Assembly: GCA_963803545.1 (NCBI GenBank)
Contig: CAWDMX010000001.1
Span: 248,001 to 312,000, forward strand
Reading direction: 5' to 3'
DNA: 64,000 nucleotides
DNA from: Legionella_C sp963803545
GTDB taxonomy: Bacteria; Pseudomonadota; Gammaproteobacteria; Legionellales; Legionellaceae
Shown: positions 27,468 to 35,945 of the stretch, piece after piece
Layout of the letters: every line of letters starts with the position of its first letter
Numbering within the stretch: the first letter of the stretch is position 1
Program-made: the position numbers and the translations under genes
Notes under the pieces: model-generated
What the model saw: the letters and a program-made list of their open reading frames with translations, nothing else
Databases searched by the model: none
Told to the model about the DNA's origin: nothing

Positions 27468-28337
27468 CTAAAGCCAATACACAAATATGAACAAAAACAA
27501 CCACACAACATCGACAAAATGCCAATACCAAGCGACGGCTTCAAAGGCAAAATGACGTTCTGGAGTAAAGTGTCCACGCATGCAGCGCACCATAATTACT
27601 ATCAGCATTATTGTGCCAATAGTTACATGCAACCCGTGAAATCCCGTAAGCATAAAAAATGTAGTTCCGTAGATTCCCGCATCTAAAGTAAGGTTTAACT
27701 CTGTATAGGCTTCATGGTACTCATAAGCTTGCAGACATAAAAAAACTACGCCTAAAGCAATAGTGCAAGCCATACTCACTACAAGCTGTTTGCGTTTGTT
27801 TAGTTTTAAGGCCCAATGAGCCCAGGTTATTGTGGCGCCGGAAGTTAAAAGCAGAAAAGTATTGATTGCCGCAAGTCCCCAAGCCCCCATTTTTTCCGAA
27901 GCGCCTACAAATATTTGATTATCAGGATTGTTTAATAACGGCCAAGTAGCTTTGAAATCACCCCATAAAGTGTAATGAGTAATCGGATGCATCTCGCCAC
28001 CTAAAATGGGAACCGACCAATACCGGGTGAAAAATAAGGCACCAAAAAAGGCGCCAAAAAAACATACTTCTGAGAAAATAAACCAGCACATAGCCCAACG
28101 AAACGATCGATCCACTTGCAGGTCGTATATGCCTTTTTCATTTTCATAAATAACTTGACCAAACCAACCAAACATCATAAAGAAAAGAATACTAAGGCCA
28201 ATGGTAAAAATATAAGGGCCGTACCAATCGTGATGCAGCCATGAGGCAGCACCAACCAAGGTAGTAGTAAGACCAAATGAGCCGACTAAAGGCCAATGAC
28301 TCGGGGATGGTATATAATAGGTGCTTGACGCGCCCAT
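27468..28337 (-). CDS. ctaE: Cytochrome c oxidase subunit III
   Basis: Seven-helix subunit III of an aa3/caa3-type haem-copper oxidase. The 289 residues have the typical YYIPSPSHWPLVGS opening, EVCFFGAFFGALFF in helix III, LLLTSGATITWAHWAL, TGFHGLHVTIGTIML and the terminal WYWHFVDVVWLFLF. It is the last gene of the oxidase series, 20 bases after the ctaG-type assembly gene. The 215-base spacer downstream shows no clear terminator. Confidence 0.95.
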   Translation of the reverse strand: MGASSTYYIPSPSHWPLVGSFGLTTTLVGAASWLHHDWYGPYIFTIGLSILFFMMFGWFGQVIYENEKGIYDLQVDRSFRWAMCWFIFSEVCFFGAFFGALFFTRYWSVPILGGEMHPITHYTLWGDFKATWPLLNNPDNQIFVGASEKMGAWGLAAINTFLLLTSGATITWAHWALKLNKRKQLVVSMACTIALGVVFLCLQAYEYHEAYTELNLTLDAGIYGTTFFMLTGFHGLHVTIGTIMLIVIMVRCMRGHFTPERHFAFEAVAWYWHFVDVVWLFLFIFVYWL

Positions 28338-28357
28338 GGTAGTACTCCTTTAATTAG

Positions 28358-28894
28358 CTAAGGTGTTATGCGATTTGTCACATCAAATAAAGCATAAGAC
28401 AAGGTAATAACAGTTACATTTTTTGGTAAATCCGGGTCCAAATGAAACAACAAAGGCATGTCCATTGCTTCATGACCGTTTAAAGTCTGTTGGGTAAAGC
28501 AAAAGCACTCCGTCTTTTTTAGATATTTAGCCGCAATACCCGGAGTGACGCTTGGTATTGCTTGGACAGTCATCGGGTAATTGCTTTTATTTTCGGCGTA
28601 AAAGGCTAGGCGCGCTATTGCACCCGGGTGAACCTTAACCCGCCTGGTCTTTGGGTAAAATTCCCAAGGTAGGCCGCTGTTATTTGTTGCAATAAACTCA
28701 ACCGTCACCGTCCTTTTTTTATCAATTAACGCGTGTTCAGCATCGTAAACAATTGCCTGCTTATTCGTCTTTCCGTTAATACCGAGCGTTTGGCAAAGAC
28801 TGTTATAAATTGGCACTAAGGCGAATCCAAAACCAAACATTCCAAGCACAACTAAAACTAAAATACCCACCAACCGAACATGCGATTTTACCAC
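28358..28894 (-). CDS. ctaG: Cytochrome c oxidase assembly protein CtaG/Cox11
   Basis: Copper chaperone that delivers CuB to oxidase subunit I. The 178 residues have one N-terminal membrane anchor (about 8-26), then a periplasmic domain with the copper-binding CFCFTQQTL motif and the following MPLLFHLDPDLP. Both are diagnostic for Cox11/CtaG. It sits between subunits I and III, the usual order in proteobacteria. Confidence 0.92.
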   Translation of the reverse strand: MVKSHVRLVGILVLVVLGMFGFGFALVPIYNSLCQTLGINGKTNKQAIVYDAEHALIDKKRTVTVEFIATNNSGLPWEFYPKTRRVKVHPGAIARLAFYAENKSNYPMTVQAIPSVTPGIAAKYLKKTECFCFTQQTLNGHEAMDMPLLFHLDPDLPKNVTVITLSYALFDVTNRITP

Positions 28895-28905
28895 GTAAAT
28901 AGGCC

Positions 28906-30513
28906 TTATTGAATTTTAGGTGGGGTAGTAAAACTATGATAAGGGGGCGGTGAGGAAAGTGTCCACTCCAAGCCCGTTGCACCCTCCCATACCTTGCTCG
29001 TCGCCTTTTTACCGTGATGAATGGTTCTAATTATATTGTACAAAAAGAGTAGCTGCGAAATCCCAAACATGAAAGCACCAATAGAGACAATCATATTAAA
29101 GTTGGTGAACTGCAGCGCGTAGTCTGGAATACGTCGAGGCATTCCCGCCAAACCTAAAAAGTGCATCGGAAAAAAAGTGATATTAACTGAAATAACCGAA
29201 AGCCAGAAATGCCACTTACCCAAGGTTTCGTTGTACATATGGCCGGTCCATTTAGGCAGCCAGTAATAGGTTGCCGAAAATAAGGCAAAAATTACCCCCG
29301 GAACTAAGACGTAATGAAAATGTCCTACTACAAAATAGGTGTCTTGGTATTGGTAATCCGCAGGAACTAAGGCCAACATTAATCCGGTGAACCCTCCGAT
29401 AGTAAATAGAAACACAAACGCGACTGAAAACAACATAGGCGTTTCAAAGGTCATCGCCCCTTTATACATCGTACTTACCCAGTTAAATACTTTAATCCCT
29501 GTAGGAACAGAAATTAACATTGTGGTGTACATGAAAAAAAGCTCAGCGCCTAAGGGCACACCCGTCGTAAACATATGGTGTACCCAAACGATAAACGATA
29601 GGAGAGCAATACTTAAGGTTGCGTACACCATAAAATGATAACCAAATAGTAGTTTACGACTAAAGGTTGGGATAACCTCAGAAACCACTCCAAACGCCGG
29701 CAATACTAAAACGTACACCTCTGGATGACCAAAAAACCAAAAAATATGCTGAAACAGTACGGGATCACCGCCACCGGCTGCCTCAAAAAAACTGGTGCCG
29801 AAATGCCTGTCGGCAAGCATCATGGTCACGGCACCCGCAAGAACTGGCATAATAGCTATTAAAAGAAAGGCGGTTATTAACCATGTCCATACGAACATTG
29901 GCATTTTCATAAGAGTCATGCCTGGGGCGCGCATGTTTAGAATCGTCGCAATAATATTGATTGAGCCCATGATAGACGACACACCCATCATATGTATTGC
30001 AAAGATCATGAAATCAGTACTAGGAGGAGCAAACTTGGTCGATAATGGCGCGTACATTGTCCAACCAAAATTAGGACCGCCGCCACTATGAAACATTGTA
30101 GAGCCTAATAGTAGGAAGGCAAAGGGCAGCAGCCAAAAGCTCCAGTTATTTAACCGAGGTAATGCCATATCTGGAGCGCCAATCATTAACGGTATTTGCC
30201 AATTAGCCATGCCCGTAAACGCAGGCATCACGACCCCAAAAAGCATGATCAAGCCGTGCATAGTGGTCATTTGATTGAAAAAATTAGGATCTACAAATCG
30301 CTGGCCAGGATGAAACAGTTCTGCCCGAATCACAAGCGCCATGGTGCCCGCCACAAAAAAACTTATCATAGCCAGCCAGAGGTATAGCGTTCCTATGTCT
30401 TTATGATTCGTGGTAAACAACCACCGCTTAATGTAACCCATAATCCCCCGACCCTGTTCGGGGCCGTGATGGTTGTGATCATCGATATCATGGTCTATAA
30501 AAGTACTACTCAT
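28906..30513 (-). CDS. ctaD: Cytochrome c oxidase subunit I
   Basis: Catalytic haem-copper subunit that reduces oxygen and pumps protons. The 535 residues have twelve membrane segments. The ligand motifs are MHGLIMLFG (haem a histidine), FGHPEVYVL (CuB histidine and cross-linked tyrosine), VHHMFTTG (two CuB histidines) and VGHFHYVL (haem a and a3 histidines). The HPEVY tyrosine and the surrounding loops place it in the A-type haem-copper oxidases. Its start overlaps the subunit II stop by four bases. Confidence 0.97.
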   Translation of the reverse strand: MSSTFIDHDIDDHNHHGPEQGRGIMGYIKRWLFTTNHKDIGTLYLWLAMISFFVAGTMALVIRAELFHPGQRFVDPNFFNQMTTMHGLIMLFGVVMPAFTGMANWQIPLMIGAPDMALPRLNNWSFWLLPFAFLLLGSTMFHSGGGPNFGWTMYAPLSTKFAPPSTDFMIFAIHMMGVSSIMGSINIIATILNMRAPGMTLMKMPMFVWTWLITAFLLIAIMPVLAGAVTMMLADRHFGTSFFEAAGGGDPVLFQHIFWFFGHPEVYVLVLPAFGVVSEVIPTFSRKLLFGYHFMVYATLSIALLSFIVWVHHMFTTGVPLGAELFFMYTTMLISVPTGIKVFNWVSTMYKGAMTFETPMLFSVAFVFLFTIGGFTGLMLALVPADYQYQDTYFVVGHFHYVLVPGVIFALFSATYYWLPKWTGHMYNETLGKWHFWLSVISVNITFFPMHFLGLAGMPRRIPDYALQFTNFNMIVSIGAFMFGISQLLFLYNIIRTIHHGKKATSKVWEGATGLEWTLSSPPPYHSFTTPPKIQ

Positions 30514-31727
30514 TGCAAACCTCCGGGTACGGCTTTCCGAACTAATTTAGGTTGTTGGATACGACTGTTACGCACTTCAGCAACATCTTTAGGTTGAACT
30601 ATATCACCGGTATTGTTACCCCAAGAATTACGTTCGTAGGTAACAATTGCAGCAATTTCCTCATCCGTTAACTGTTCTTTATAGGCCTGCATGGCTGAGC
30701 CAGGAACGCCATCAAGAATCATAATAATATGGCGTGAAATAGGCTTGCCGACGGCGACGGAACTGCCTTTTAACGCAGGGTAAACAGGAGGCATGCCTTC
30801 GCCTTCTAATTTATGGCAAGCTGAACACACCTGCTCGTATTTGCTGCGGCCTTTTTCCATTAACTCTTTTTGGGTTCTATCCGGAATTGGCGTAACAATC
30901 TTTTCGCTGGCAAGATACGGATCGGATTTTTTTGTTTGGGCCGCAACCCAGCTTTTAAACTCTTCCTCGGTCACCGCTTGCACAACAATCGGCATAAAGC
31001 CGTGATTAATCCCACACAGCTCCGTACACTGTCCTCGGTAGGTTCCAGGCGTGTCGATTGTAGCCCAGGCTTCGTGCATAAACCCGGGAATCGCGTCTCG
31101 TTTTACACCCAATTCTGGCACCCACCAAGAATGAATAACGTCCGTAGAGGTAACCAGAAAGCGAACCTTACGGTTTATAGGCAGTACTAGCGGTTTGTCG
31201 ACTTCGAGTAAATACCAAGGTCCTTTCTCTTGCTCATTATTGATTTGGGCATAGGGTGTAGCCAGATTACTGAAAAAACTTATCCCTTGGTCCAAATACT
31301 GGTATTGCCATTTCCATTGCGAACCAACAACTTTGATGGTTATATCGGAGTCCGCAGGATTTTCCATGCGCATTAGAATTTTAGTAGCAGGAACGGCCAA
31401 TCCTATTAAAATTAAAAACGGAATGACCGACCAAATAATTTCTAAACGAGTGTTGTGATGGAAGCTTGCTGCGGTAAATCCTTTTGATTTACGGTGATAG
31501 ATAAGCGAATAAATCATAACCCCAAAAACAACAACACCTATTAGTGCACACACCAACATTGCCACCATATGCAAAGAATACATATCATGGCTCAAGGGAG
31601 TTACCCCCTTATACATGTTCAGTTGCCAATTATCCGGTGCTGAATACAGAGCTGTACTTAAAGCAACCGCTATCAAAACAGTAAAACCCTGCTTTAGTCT
31701 TTCCCATTTACCCATGCCTATTATCAC
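30510..31727 (-). CDS. ctaC: Cytochrome c oxidase subunit II with fused cytochrome c domain
   Basis: Carries the CuA electron-entry site. The 405 residues have an N-terminal signal-like helix, two further membrane helices and a cupredoxin domain. CuA ligands are seen in VIHSWWVPELG, RGQCTELCGINHGFM (two Cys, Glu, His, Met). The last ~100 residues are a class I cytochrome c domain with CSACH and a later methionine in PGSAMQAY, making this a caa3-type subunit that can accept electrons through its own haem. It overlaps subunit I by four bases and follows the four-haem cytochrome gene after 54 bases. Confidence 0.95.
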   Translation of the reverse strand: MIIGMGKWERLKQGFTVLIAVALSTALYSAPDNWQLNMYKGVTPLSHDMYSLHMVAMLVCALIGVVVFGVMIYSLIYHRKSKGFTAASFHHNTRLEIIWSVIPFLILIGLAVPATKILMRMENPADSDITIKVVGSQWKWQYQYLDQGISFFSNLATPYAQINNEQEKGPWYLLEVDKPLVLPINRKVRFLVTSTDVIHSWWVPELGVKRDAIPGFMHEAWATIDTPGTYRGQCTELCGINHGFMPIVVQAVTEEEFKSWVAAQTKKSDPYLASEKIVTPIPDRTQKELMEKGRSKYEQVCSACHKLEGEGMPPVYPALKGSSVAVGKPISRHIIMILDGVPGSAMQAYKEQLTDEEIAAIVTYERNSWGNNTGDIVQPKDVAEVRNSRIQQPKLVRKAVPGGLQ

Positions 31728-31781
31728 CTTATTTTATTCTTAGTAATCGTTAGAACTGTTTCAAAAACATTCGTGGTTTGA

Positions 31782-33329
31782 TTACCACAGGGAGTAGTTT
31801 CCCTCTGTTTTTGATTGGCTAACCATATATTTTAGCGCCTCCATGACCTCTTCGGTGGTGCACAGTTTACAACCGGCATTTTTAGGATGCGCACCTGCAT
31901 TGAGTGTGTTTTCAAGTAAGACATCTATGTTTTTTGCAATTAAAGGCTCCCAAACTGATTTATCGCCCATTTTAGGAGCGCCTTGTTTTCCTTCGGCGTG
32001 GCAAGCAGCGCAATTTTCAGTATATATTTCTCGACCATTGGCCGGGTATTTTGCCGAGCGGCCAGCCGCTAAATCACGCCACTGCGAACGCGATAACGAA
32101 TGATTTAAAATGTAATCGGTTGCCGAAATAATATCGTTATCAGAGCAGGTTACACACGCGCCTCGGATAGGCATGCTGTTGTATCCCTGGATTACGTGGC
32201 GGTATAATCCGGTTAAGCCGCTGCTTTTCAACCGGCGGTACCAGTTGGCATTATCTCCGGTTAACGGCGCACTCATTTCACCGTTTTGATGACAGATGGT
32301 ACAAGCTTTTAAATACACCTGCCGACCTCGTTTCAAAGTCGGTGCGGCATCAGAACCTTTTACACCCAAAGGCTCGATACTTTTCACCGTTTTCAAATAG
32401 GTTGCAATAGCGAGCTGATCCTCTGCGGTTAAGTATTTTAAGCTATTGTGATTGACTTCCGCCATTGGACCTGCGACCGGTCCTGCGTTGTTTAACAATT
32501 TATTATTTTTAAATACGTCGGCAACCTCGCTGTGATTAATGGCGTGCAAACCGTATTTGGTAATATTGGGAGCCCAAAAGCCATCAATAAAGCTTCCGGT
32601 TAAGTAAAATTGTGTTTTGGGTGCGCCAAAAACATTAAGCGGCGTGTGGCACATACTGCAGTGACCAAGAGAATCCACAATATACTTCCCACGATTCCAC
32701 TGGCTCGACTTGTCTTTCTCGTACACTAATTCATTATCGTCGGGGTAAAAAAACAACAGGTTCCACCCCCAAAGCGTAAAGCGTGCACCCGGAACATTGA
32801 AGGGAAACGGCAAACTTTTATTTTTCAAATTGATAGCTGGAATACTTTGAAAATAAGCAAACAGATCGCGCGCGTCGTCGTCTGAAATTTTGGAGAAATA
32901 CAAATAAGGAAATACCGGAAAATAATTCCTACCCTGCGGATCACGCCCTTTCTTTATGGCACGGATAAAATCTTCCTCCGTCCAATTACCAATACCTGTT
33001 TCTTTATCAGGGGTAATATTAGGGGTATAAAAAGTACCAAAGGGGGTATTGATGGGCAGACCACCGGAATAAGCGCCCGTCTTCGCTTTAACATTCGTAT
33101 GGCAAGATATGCAGTCGCCCATTTTGGCTAAATACTCACCCCGCTGTATAGCGTCCTCTGGCCTATCGGCCGTCGCTGTTGTTGCCGGATAGTCTGGATA
33201 ATAGCCGTCCACGTAGTTTTCCATAGTATCTGCTGCGCGCAAATTTTCCGCATAGCCGGTAGTTATGGAAAAAAGACTTAATAAAAGTAGTGTCGTAACG
33301 GTAAAGCTTTTTTTAACCGAAGCGCGCAC
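31782..33329 (-). CDS. Four-haem c-type cytochrome with two C-terminal c5-like domains
   Basis: A 515-residue exported protein (signal peptide about 1-27) with four CxxCH haem sites: Cys73-His77, Cys224-His228, Cys343-His347 and Cys440-His444. The first two domains resemble the dihaem cytochrome subunits of periplasmic dehydrogenases (PNITPDKETGIGNWTEEDF and WAPNIT). Domain 1 has FPVFPY where Met is often present. The last two resemble cytochrome c5, including the c5-type paired cysteines at 392/395 and 487/490. Domain 3 has a Met386 ligand; in domain 4 the equivalent position is His481. Its place ahead of coxB suggests it passes electrons to the oxidase, which is inference. Confidence 0.85.
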   Translation of the reverse strand: MRASVKKSFTVTTLLLLSLFSITTGYAENLRAADTMENYVDGYYPDYPATTATADRPEDAIQRGEYLAKMGDCISCHTNVKAKTGAYSGGLPINTPFGTFYTPNITPDKETGIGNWTEEDFIRAIKKGRDPQGRNYFPVFPYLYFSKISDDDARDLFAYFQSIPAINLKNKSLPFPFNVPGARFTLWGWNLLFFYPDDNELVYEKDKSSQWNRGKYIVDSLGHCSMCHTPLNVFGAPKTQFYLTGSFIDGFWAPNITKYGLHAINHSEVADVFKNNKLLNNAGPVAGPMAEVNHNSLKYLTAEDQLAIATYLKTVKSIEPLGVKGSDAAPTLKRGRQVYLKACTICHQNGEMSAPLTGDNANWYRRLKSSGLTGLYRHVIQGYNSMPIRGACVTCSDNDIISATDYILNHSLSRSQWRDLAAGRSAKYPANGREIYTENCAACHAEGKQGAPKMGDKSVWEPLIAKNIDVLLENTLNAGAHPKNAGCKLCTTEEVMEALKYMVSQSKTEGNYSLW

Positions 33330-33381
33330 GCTTTCTCCTTAATTTCTTGTTCTTAAACGGTTCTGGGCATCAAAAATAATG

Positions 33382-33420
33382 CAGCATTTTATACTTCATG
33401 TCAGTGAAGATGCAATGCTG
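33382..33420. other. Stem-loop in the leader region of the cytochrome/oxidase series
   Basis: CAGCATT (33382-33388) pairs with AATGCTG (33414-33420), and inside it CTTCA pairs with TGAAG. It lies 53-91 bases upstream of the cytochrome start and is followed by T-rich sequence on both strands. It could be a leader structure or operator. The rest of the 491-base divergent gap 33330-33820 has only a second, imperfect inverted repeat near 33652-33680 and no gene. Confidence 0.4.
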
Positions 33421-33820
33421 TTTTATTATTTATAAGAGAAAATAGTATGTAATATCCGACATAAAAGCAAAATTAATTAGCTAATTAAGCCCTTTACTAG
33501 GGGTAGTGTCGCGAATTGTATTTTTATGAGGCGTAACTACATTACAAAAAGAGCGCGCAATTTTTATCTGCGGAATTTTAACGGCTCACTTGAGCTTATG
33601 CGGAATGAATGGCGTAATCTAGGAATATTAAAGACACAACGGACAATAAAAAGGGCCAATCGGTGTGTCGCCAATTGACCCAGTGGAATGACACATAGCA
33701 AGTCCAACCTCGCAGAAAATATTTTGCCATAAATTTATTTGGGTTGCAAGAAAATATTGTATAGCTTATCGAAAGATATTTGGTTACAGTACTCCTGTCA
33801 AATCAACACTAAGGAATATA

Positions 33821-34213
33821 ATGATTTTTTTACTTACTTGTTTGTTTATTGCAACCTTACTACCCTACCTCACTAAATTGCCTGTGGTTTACGCTATGTA
33901 TAAGGCTGGGGGTTACGACAATAATCATCCGCGTGAGCAGCAAGCACGACTCGTTGGTTTTGGCGCACGTGCGGTTGCCGCGCATCAAAATAGTTTTGAG
34001 TCGTTGTTAATTTTTGCTATAGCCATTTTAGTTGCCCTACTCACCCAAACCACAACCCCCTTAGTACAAAACTTAGCGGCGGTTTATCTTGTTTCACGTG
34101 TGGTTTATACCCTACTTTATCTGGGGAATTTAGGTACGTTGCGCTCGTTAGTTTGGGCTGTTGGATTGGTCTGCTCGTTAACTATTCTGTGTTCTAGCAT
34201 CCCTTCTGTCTAA
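33821..34213 (+). CDS. MAPEG-family membrane protein
   Basis: A 130-residue four-helix membrane protein. The pattern LPVVYAMYKAGGYDNNHPREQ after helix 1, then GFGARAVAAHQNSFESLLIF, then helix-rich C-terminal segments with SRVVYTLLYLGNLGTLRSL matches the bacterial MAPEG family (eicosanoid and glutathione metabolism relatives). The enzymatic role in bacteria is usually unknown. The start follows an AAGGAA ribosome site. It is 17 bases upstream of a DUF1841 gene, so the two are likely co-transcribed. Confidence 0.82.
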   Translation: MIFLLTCLFIATLLPYLTKLPVVYAMYKAGGYDNNHPREQQARLVGFGARAVAAHQNSFESLLIFAIAILVALLTQTTTPLVQNLAAVYLVSRVVYTLLYLGNLGTLRSLVWAVGLVCSLTILCSSIPSV

Positions 34214-34230
34214 TCTTCTAGGAATTAGTT

Positions 34231-34656
34231 GTGTTTTTTGGTACCACTATCGAAGAGGTGCGCCAGCTGTATTTTACCAGTTGGCGTAAGTTTAACGCTC
34301 AAGACGTTTTGACCGCACTAGAACAGCAGCTCGTGCAGGTCATCCTTGACCATCCTGAATACCACTCTTTATTGACCCACGAAGACACGGCTGCGGGTCA
34401 ATCCTACTTTCCTGAACTAGGGCAAACTAATCCTTTTTTACATATGGGATTGCATTTGGCTTTGCGAGAACAAATTAGCACCGACAGACCGCCCGGGATA
34501 AAAGCGGTTTATGAAGGTTTACTCAATAAGCACAATAGCGCTCTGCAGGTGGAGCATTTGATGATTGACTGCTTAGCTGAATGCCTTTGGCTAGGTCAAA
34601 AAAACGCTGCAGAGCCTGATATTGGTTATTATTTCGAATTGCTTACTAAATTATAA
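34231..34656 (+). CDS. DUF1841 family protein
   Basis: A 141-residue soluble protein of unknown function. The opening RQLYFTSWRKF, the ILDHPEYHSLL stretch and NPFLHMGLHLALREQ with RPPGIKAVYEGL are the conserved features of the DUF1841 family, found in many beta- and gammaproteobacteria. The start is GTG (34231) with an AGGAA ribosome site. It is convergent with psd, separated by 38 bases with no clear terminator. Confidence 0.8.
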   Translation: MFFGTTIEEVRQLYFTSWRKFNAQDVLTALEQQLVQVILDHPEYHSLLTHEDTAAGQSYFPELGQTNPFLHMGLHLALREQISTDRPPGIKAVYEGLLNKHNSALQVEHLMIDCLAECLWLGQKNAAEPDIGYYFELLTKL

Positions 34657-34694
34657 ACCCAGCCGTCTGATTTTTTTATGTTTCAAATCGTCCG

Positions 34695-35570
34695 TTAGAG
34701 GCTGCTGACAATTGCTTGCCCAAACTGAATGGCCATTGGCGCCTTTATTGATGTCCACTCTAGCGCGGCGTGCTGCTCAAAAAGCATAATAACCGTGGAC
34801 CCTAATTTAAAGTAGCCCAGTTCTTCGCCCTTTTTTAAGTGCACAGGTGAATCATGATAGCTAAACTTTTGCTTTTTCTTTGAACGCTTCAACTCGCCAT
34901 GCCAACTTGTGCCAATTGCACCAACAATGGTCGCTCCAACCAATACCATAGACATCAATCCAACGGCAGTCTCAAAAATCAAAACGAGGCGTTCATTACG
35001 AGCAAATAAATAAGGAATTGCTCGAACCGTAGTCGGCTGTACTGAAAAAAGTTTTCCTGGCACATAAACCATTTCCAGCAAGCGTGCATCAATAGGCGTA
35101 TGAATACGGTGATAATCTTTAGGTGAAAGATAAAAGGTAGCAAATGTGCCTTTCTCAAAGCGATGACTGTAGGTTTTCTCGGCCAATAATTGTTCAACAC
35201 TGTAATAACGGCCTTTTGCCTGGAGCAATTGACCCTTATCAATTGTACCGGCCTCACTAATAACCCCATCCACTGGTGAAATAATTGCCGCTGGATCAAT
35301 AGGGCGCTTATCGGCTTTCAATTTTCGAATGAAAAAATGATTGAAACTTTCGTATTTCTCGAAGCATTCTTCGACGGCTTCACTCATATTAACGTTGTAT
35401 TTTTCAATAAAATTTTTAATTATATAATTTTTAATCCAAGGAACTTGGATACTCGCAACAAACCCTGCAAAGTGGGTAAGAAGATGTTTAGGGGTAAGAT
35501 AATGGGGTATTACTTTGTAAAATTGTTTACTCATACCTGGAATACGCTCTAAATAATGAACGCAAAGCAT
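34695..35570 (-). CDS. psd: Phosphatidylserine decarboxylase proenzyme
   Basis: Makes phosphatidylethanolamine from phosphatidylserine. The 291 residues carry the catalytic region SPVDGVISE (Asp), YLSPKDYHRIHTP (His), and the self-cleavage site LGST, whose serine becomes the pyruvoyl group of the small alpha chain. Other family features are FSVQPTTVRAIPYLFARNERL and GATIVGAIGTSWHGE. I use ATG 35570, which has an AGGA site at good spacing; ATG 35534 (MSKQFYKV) is a plausible alternative. The spacer to the 3' IS-side fragment is 84 bases. Confidence 0.95.
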   Translation of the reverse strand: MLCVHYLERIPGMSKQFYKVIPHYLTPKHLLTHFAGFVASIQVPWIKNYIIKNFIEKYNVNMSEAVEECFEKYESFNHFFIRKLKADKRPIDPAAIISPVDGVISEAGTIDKGQLLQAKGRYYSVEQLLAEKTYSHRFEKGTFATFYLSPKDYHRIHTPIDARLLEMVYVPGKLFSVQPTTVRAIPYLFARNERLVLIFETAVGLMSMVLVGATIVGAIGTSWHGELKRSKKKQKFSYHDSPVHLKKGEELGYFKLGSTVIMLFEQHAALEWTSIKAPMAIQFGQAIVSSL

Positions 35571-35654
35571 ACTTGAAATCCTACTAAATTACACGATTTT
35601 AAAGCAGCCACCACCAAGCCTATTTTTTTGACGTAGCAGCTACATACCAATAGT

Positions 35655-35945
35655 TTACAGCGTGCTTGTCGTTTTCCCCTCCATTGCAAACCGCTCCTCT
35701 TCGTCTAAAGGAACGACGACAAAGGCTTTGAATACCTGTTGTTGGTCGGCGTTTTCACAAATTTTCCCAGCGTACATTTTAAGCTTTTCAAAATATCTGT
35801 TTCTGTGCTCGGGATAACTGTCGGTGGACAAGTATTTAGTAAGGCGATTATTTTTTTCAGAGGGAGGCCATTGCGCAATAAGGCATTCAAATAGATACGA
35901 ATTGAATGAGGATTTATGAATATATCGGTCAAGTCCAAATGTTGC
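35655..35945 (-). pseudogene. Probable gene fragment truncated at the IS boundary
   Basis: An open frame without a credible start runs out of the left end of the IS element and stops at 35655. The only start-like codon upstream (GTG at 35969) lies inside the element's terminal sequence. The readable part after the IS edge (about 97 residues) is hydrophilic, with EHRNRYFEKLKMYAGKI and a C-terminal AFVVVPLDEEERFAME. I recognise no family. It looks like the 3' part of a gene whose start was lost or separated by the insertion; an overlapping 77-codon frame in another phase is considered a shadow. Confidence 0.5.

Noticed and set aside
34090..34105. Half match to a ParB-binding parS site inside the MAPEG gene
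   Set aside because: The first eleven positions match TGTTTCACGTG, but the other half does not match at all. One half-site inside a coding region, 9 kb from parB, is probably chance.
35705..35938. Second open frame overlapping the gene fragment beside the IS
   Set aside because: It overlaps the longer frame in another phase, lacks a ribosome site and looks like a shadow.
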